DNA from: Astropecten irregularis
Lineage: Eukaryota; Echinodermata; Asteroidea; Paxillosida; Astropectinidae
Length of the DNA: 64,000 bases
Direction of reading: 5' to 3'
Assembly: GCA_963971285.1 (NCBI GenBank)
Contig: OZ020245.1
Span: 22,272,983-22,336,982, forward strand
Shown: piece after piece, positions 63,698 through 64,000 of the stretch
How positions within the stretch are numbered: position 1 is the first letter of the stretch
Layout of the letters: every line of letters begins with the position of its first letter
Translations under genes and position numbers: made by a program
Notes under the pieces: model-generated
Told to the model about the DNA's origin: nothing
Seen by the model: only the letters and a program-made list of their open reading frames with translations
Database searches by the model: none

Positions 63698-63909
63698 GTA
63701 CTAACCATCCCATAATTTGCAAAAAGATAACTTTTTTTTTTTAAAGAAATATGCATTATTTTCTTTTTGCTTATAATATTTTGTATTACTGTTTGGTTAA
63801 CTATTGGCAAAACAAAACTCAGCCCTGGTTTAGATAACAACTGTTTTTGAATCTAAAAGGGGGAATAGGTGTCCTGAGAAACTCTTAAATGTTAACTTCT
63901 GGGCCTCTC

Positions 63910-64000
63910 AAAGGTACCGTACAGAATTGGGTAACATACCCAATCAGAAATGTTCACATAATTATTTACGTATAACTTTCAGGGTATGAAGATAGTGCTG
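63910..64000. repeat. Inverted-end element, family 3, cut by window end
   Basis: Starts caaaggtaccgtacagaatt and continues to ttcagggtatgaagatagtg; only the left part is inside the window. Confidence 0.75.

Overview
The window is nuclear DNA of an animal. It is AT-rich and contains the middle and later part of one large gene on the + strand, split into about 30 exons with introns from about 0.25 to 5.5 kb. The gene is a phospholipase C beta of the PLCβ1/2/3 class (the class of fly Plc21C and worm egl-8). Both ends lie outside the window: the PH domain and most EF hands are missing upstream, and the end of the C-terminal coiled coil is missing downstream. The dense miniature inverted-repeat elements, tRNA-derived SINEs and frequent 'aggcct' words suggest a marine invertebrate deuterostome, most likely an echinoderm. 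That is an impression from repeat style, not a proof.

Layout: 220-8072 holds five exons for the end of the EF-hand region and the catalytic X half-barrel, with both catalytic histidines and the calcium ligands. From 8073 to 47012 lies an array of eleven small exons, each starting and ending in phase 1 and each a multiple of three bases (one only after correcting a single-base run-length change). They encode basic, serine-rich segments that would lengthen the X-Y linker by up to 287 residues. 47013-47191 is the acidic linker exon. 48976-52911 is the Y half-barrel, 53440-55205 the C2 domain plus the Gαq-binding helices, and 55809-63697 the proline/serine-rich spacer and the start of the basic coiled coil.

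Points that stand out are the cassette array, with repeated PKA-type and 14-3-3-type sites; a textbook U12-type intron (50249-50819) that carries a LINE remnant; a GC-AG intron (53605-54129); a lone antisense exon of a USP4/11/15-type ubiquitin protease inside an intron (36000-36145); and an 82-base block repeated exactly at 60910 and 61475, running from a splice-acceptor-like site to an in-frame stop and diverging directly after it.

Most of the rest is intron filled with repeats: several families of foldback/MITE elements, many with the same outer ends (GGCCAATTTCAT type) but different interiors, two tRNA-derived SINE families, hAT-like elements with 8-base target duplications, an 11-base-period tandem array, and one 200-base assembly gap (37884-38083). 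No promoter, complete second gene, CRISPR array or genuine tRNA gene is seen.
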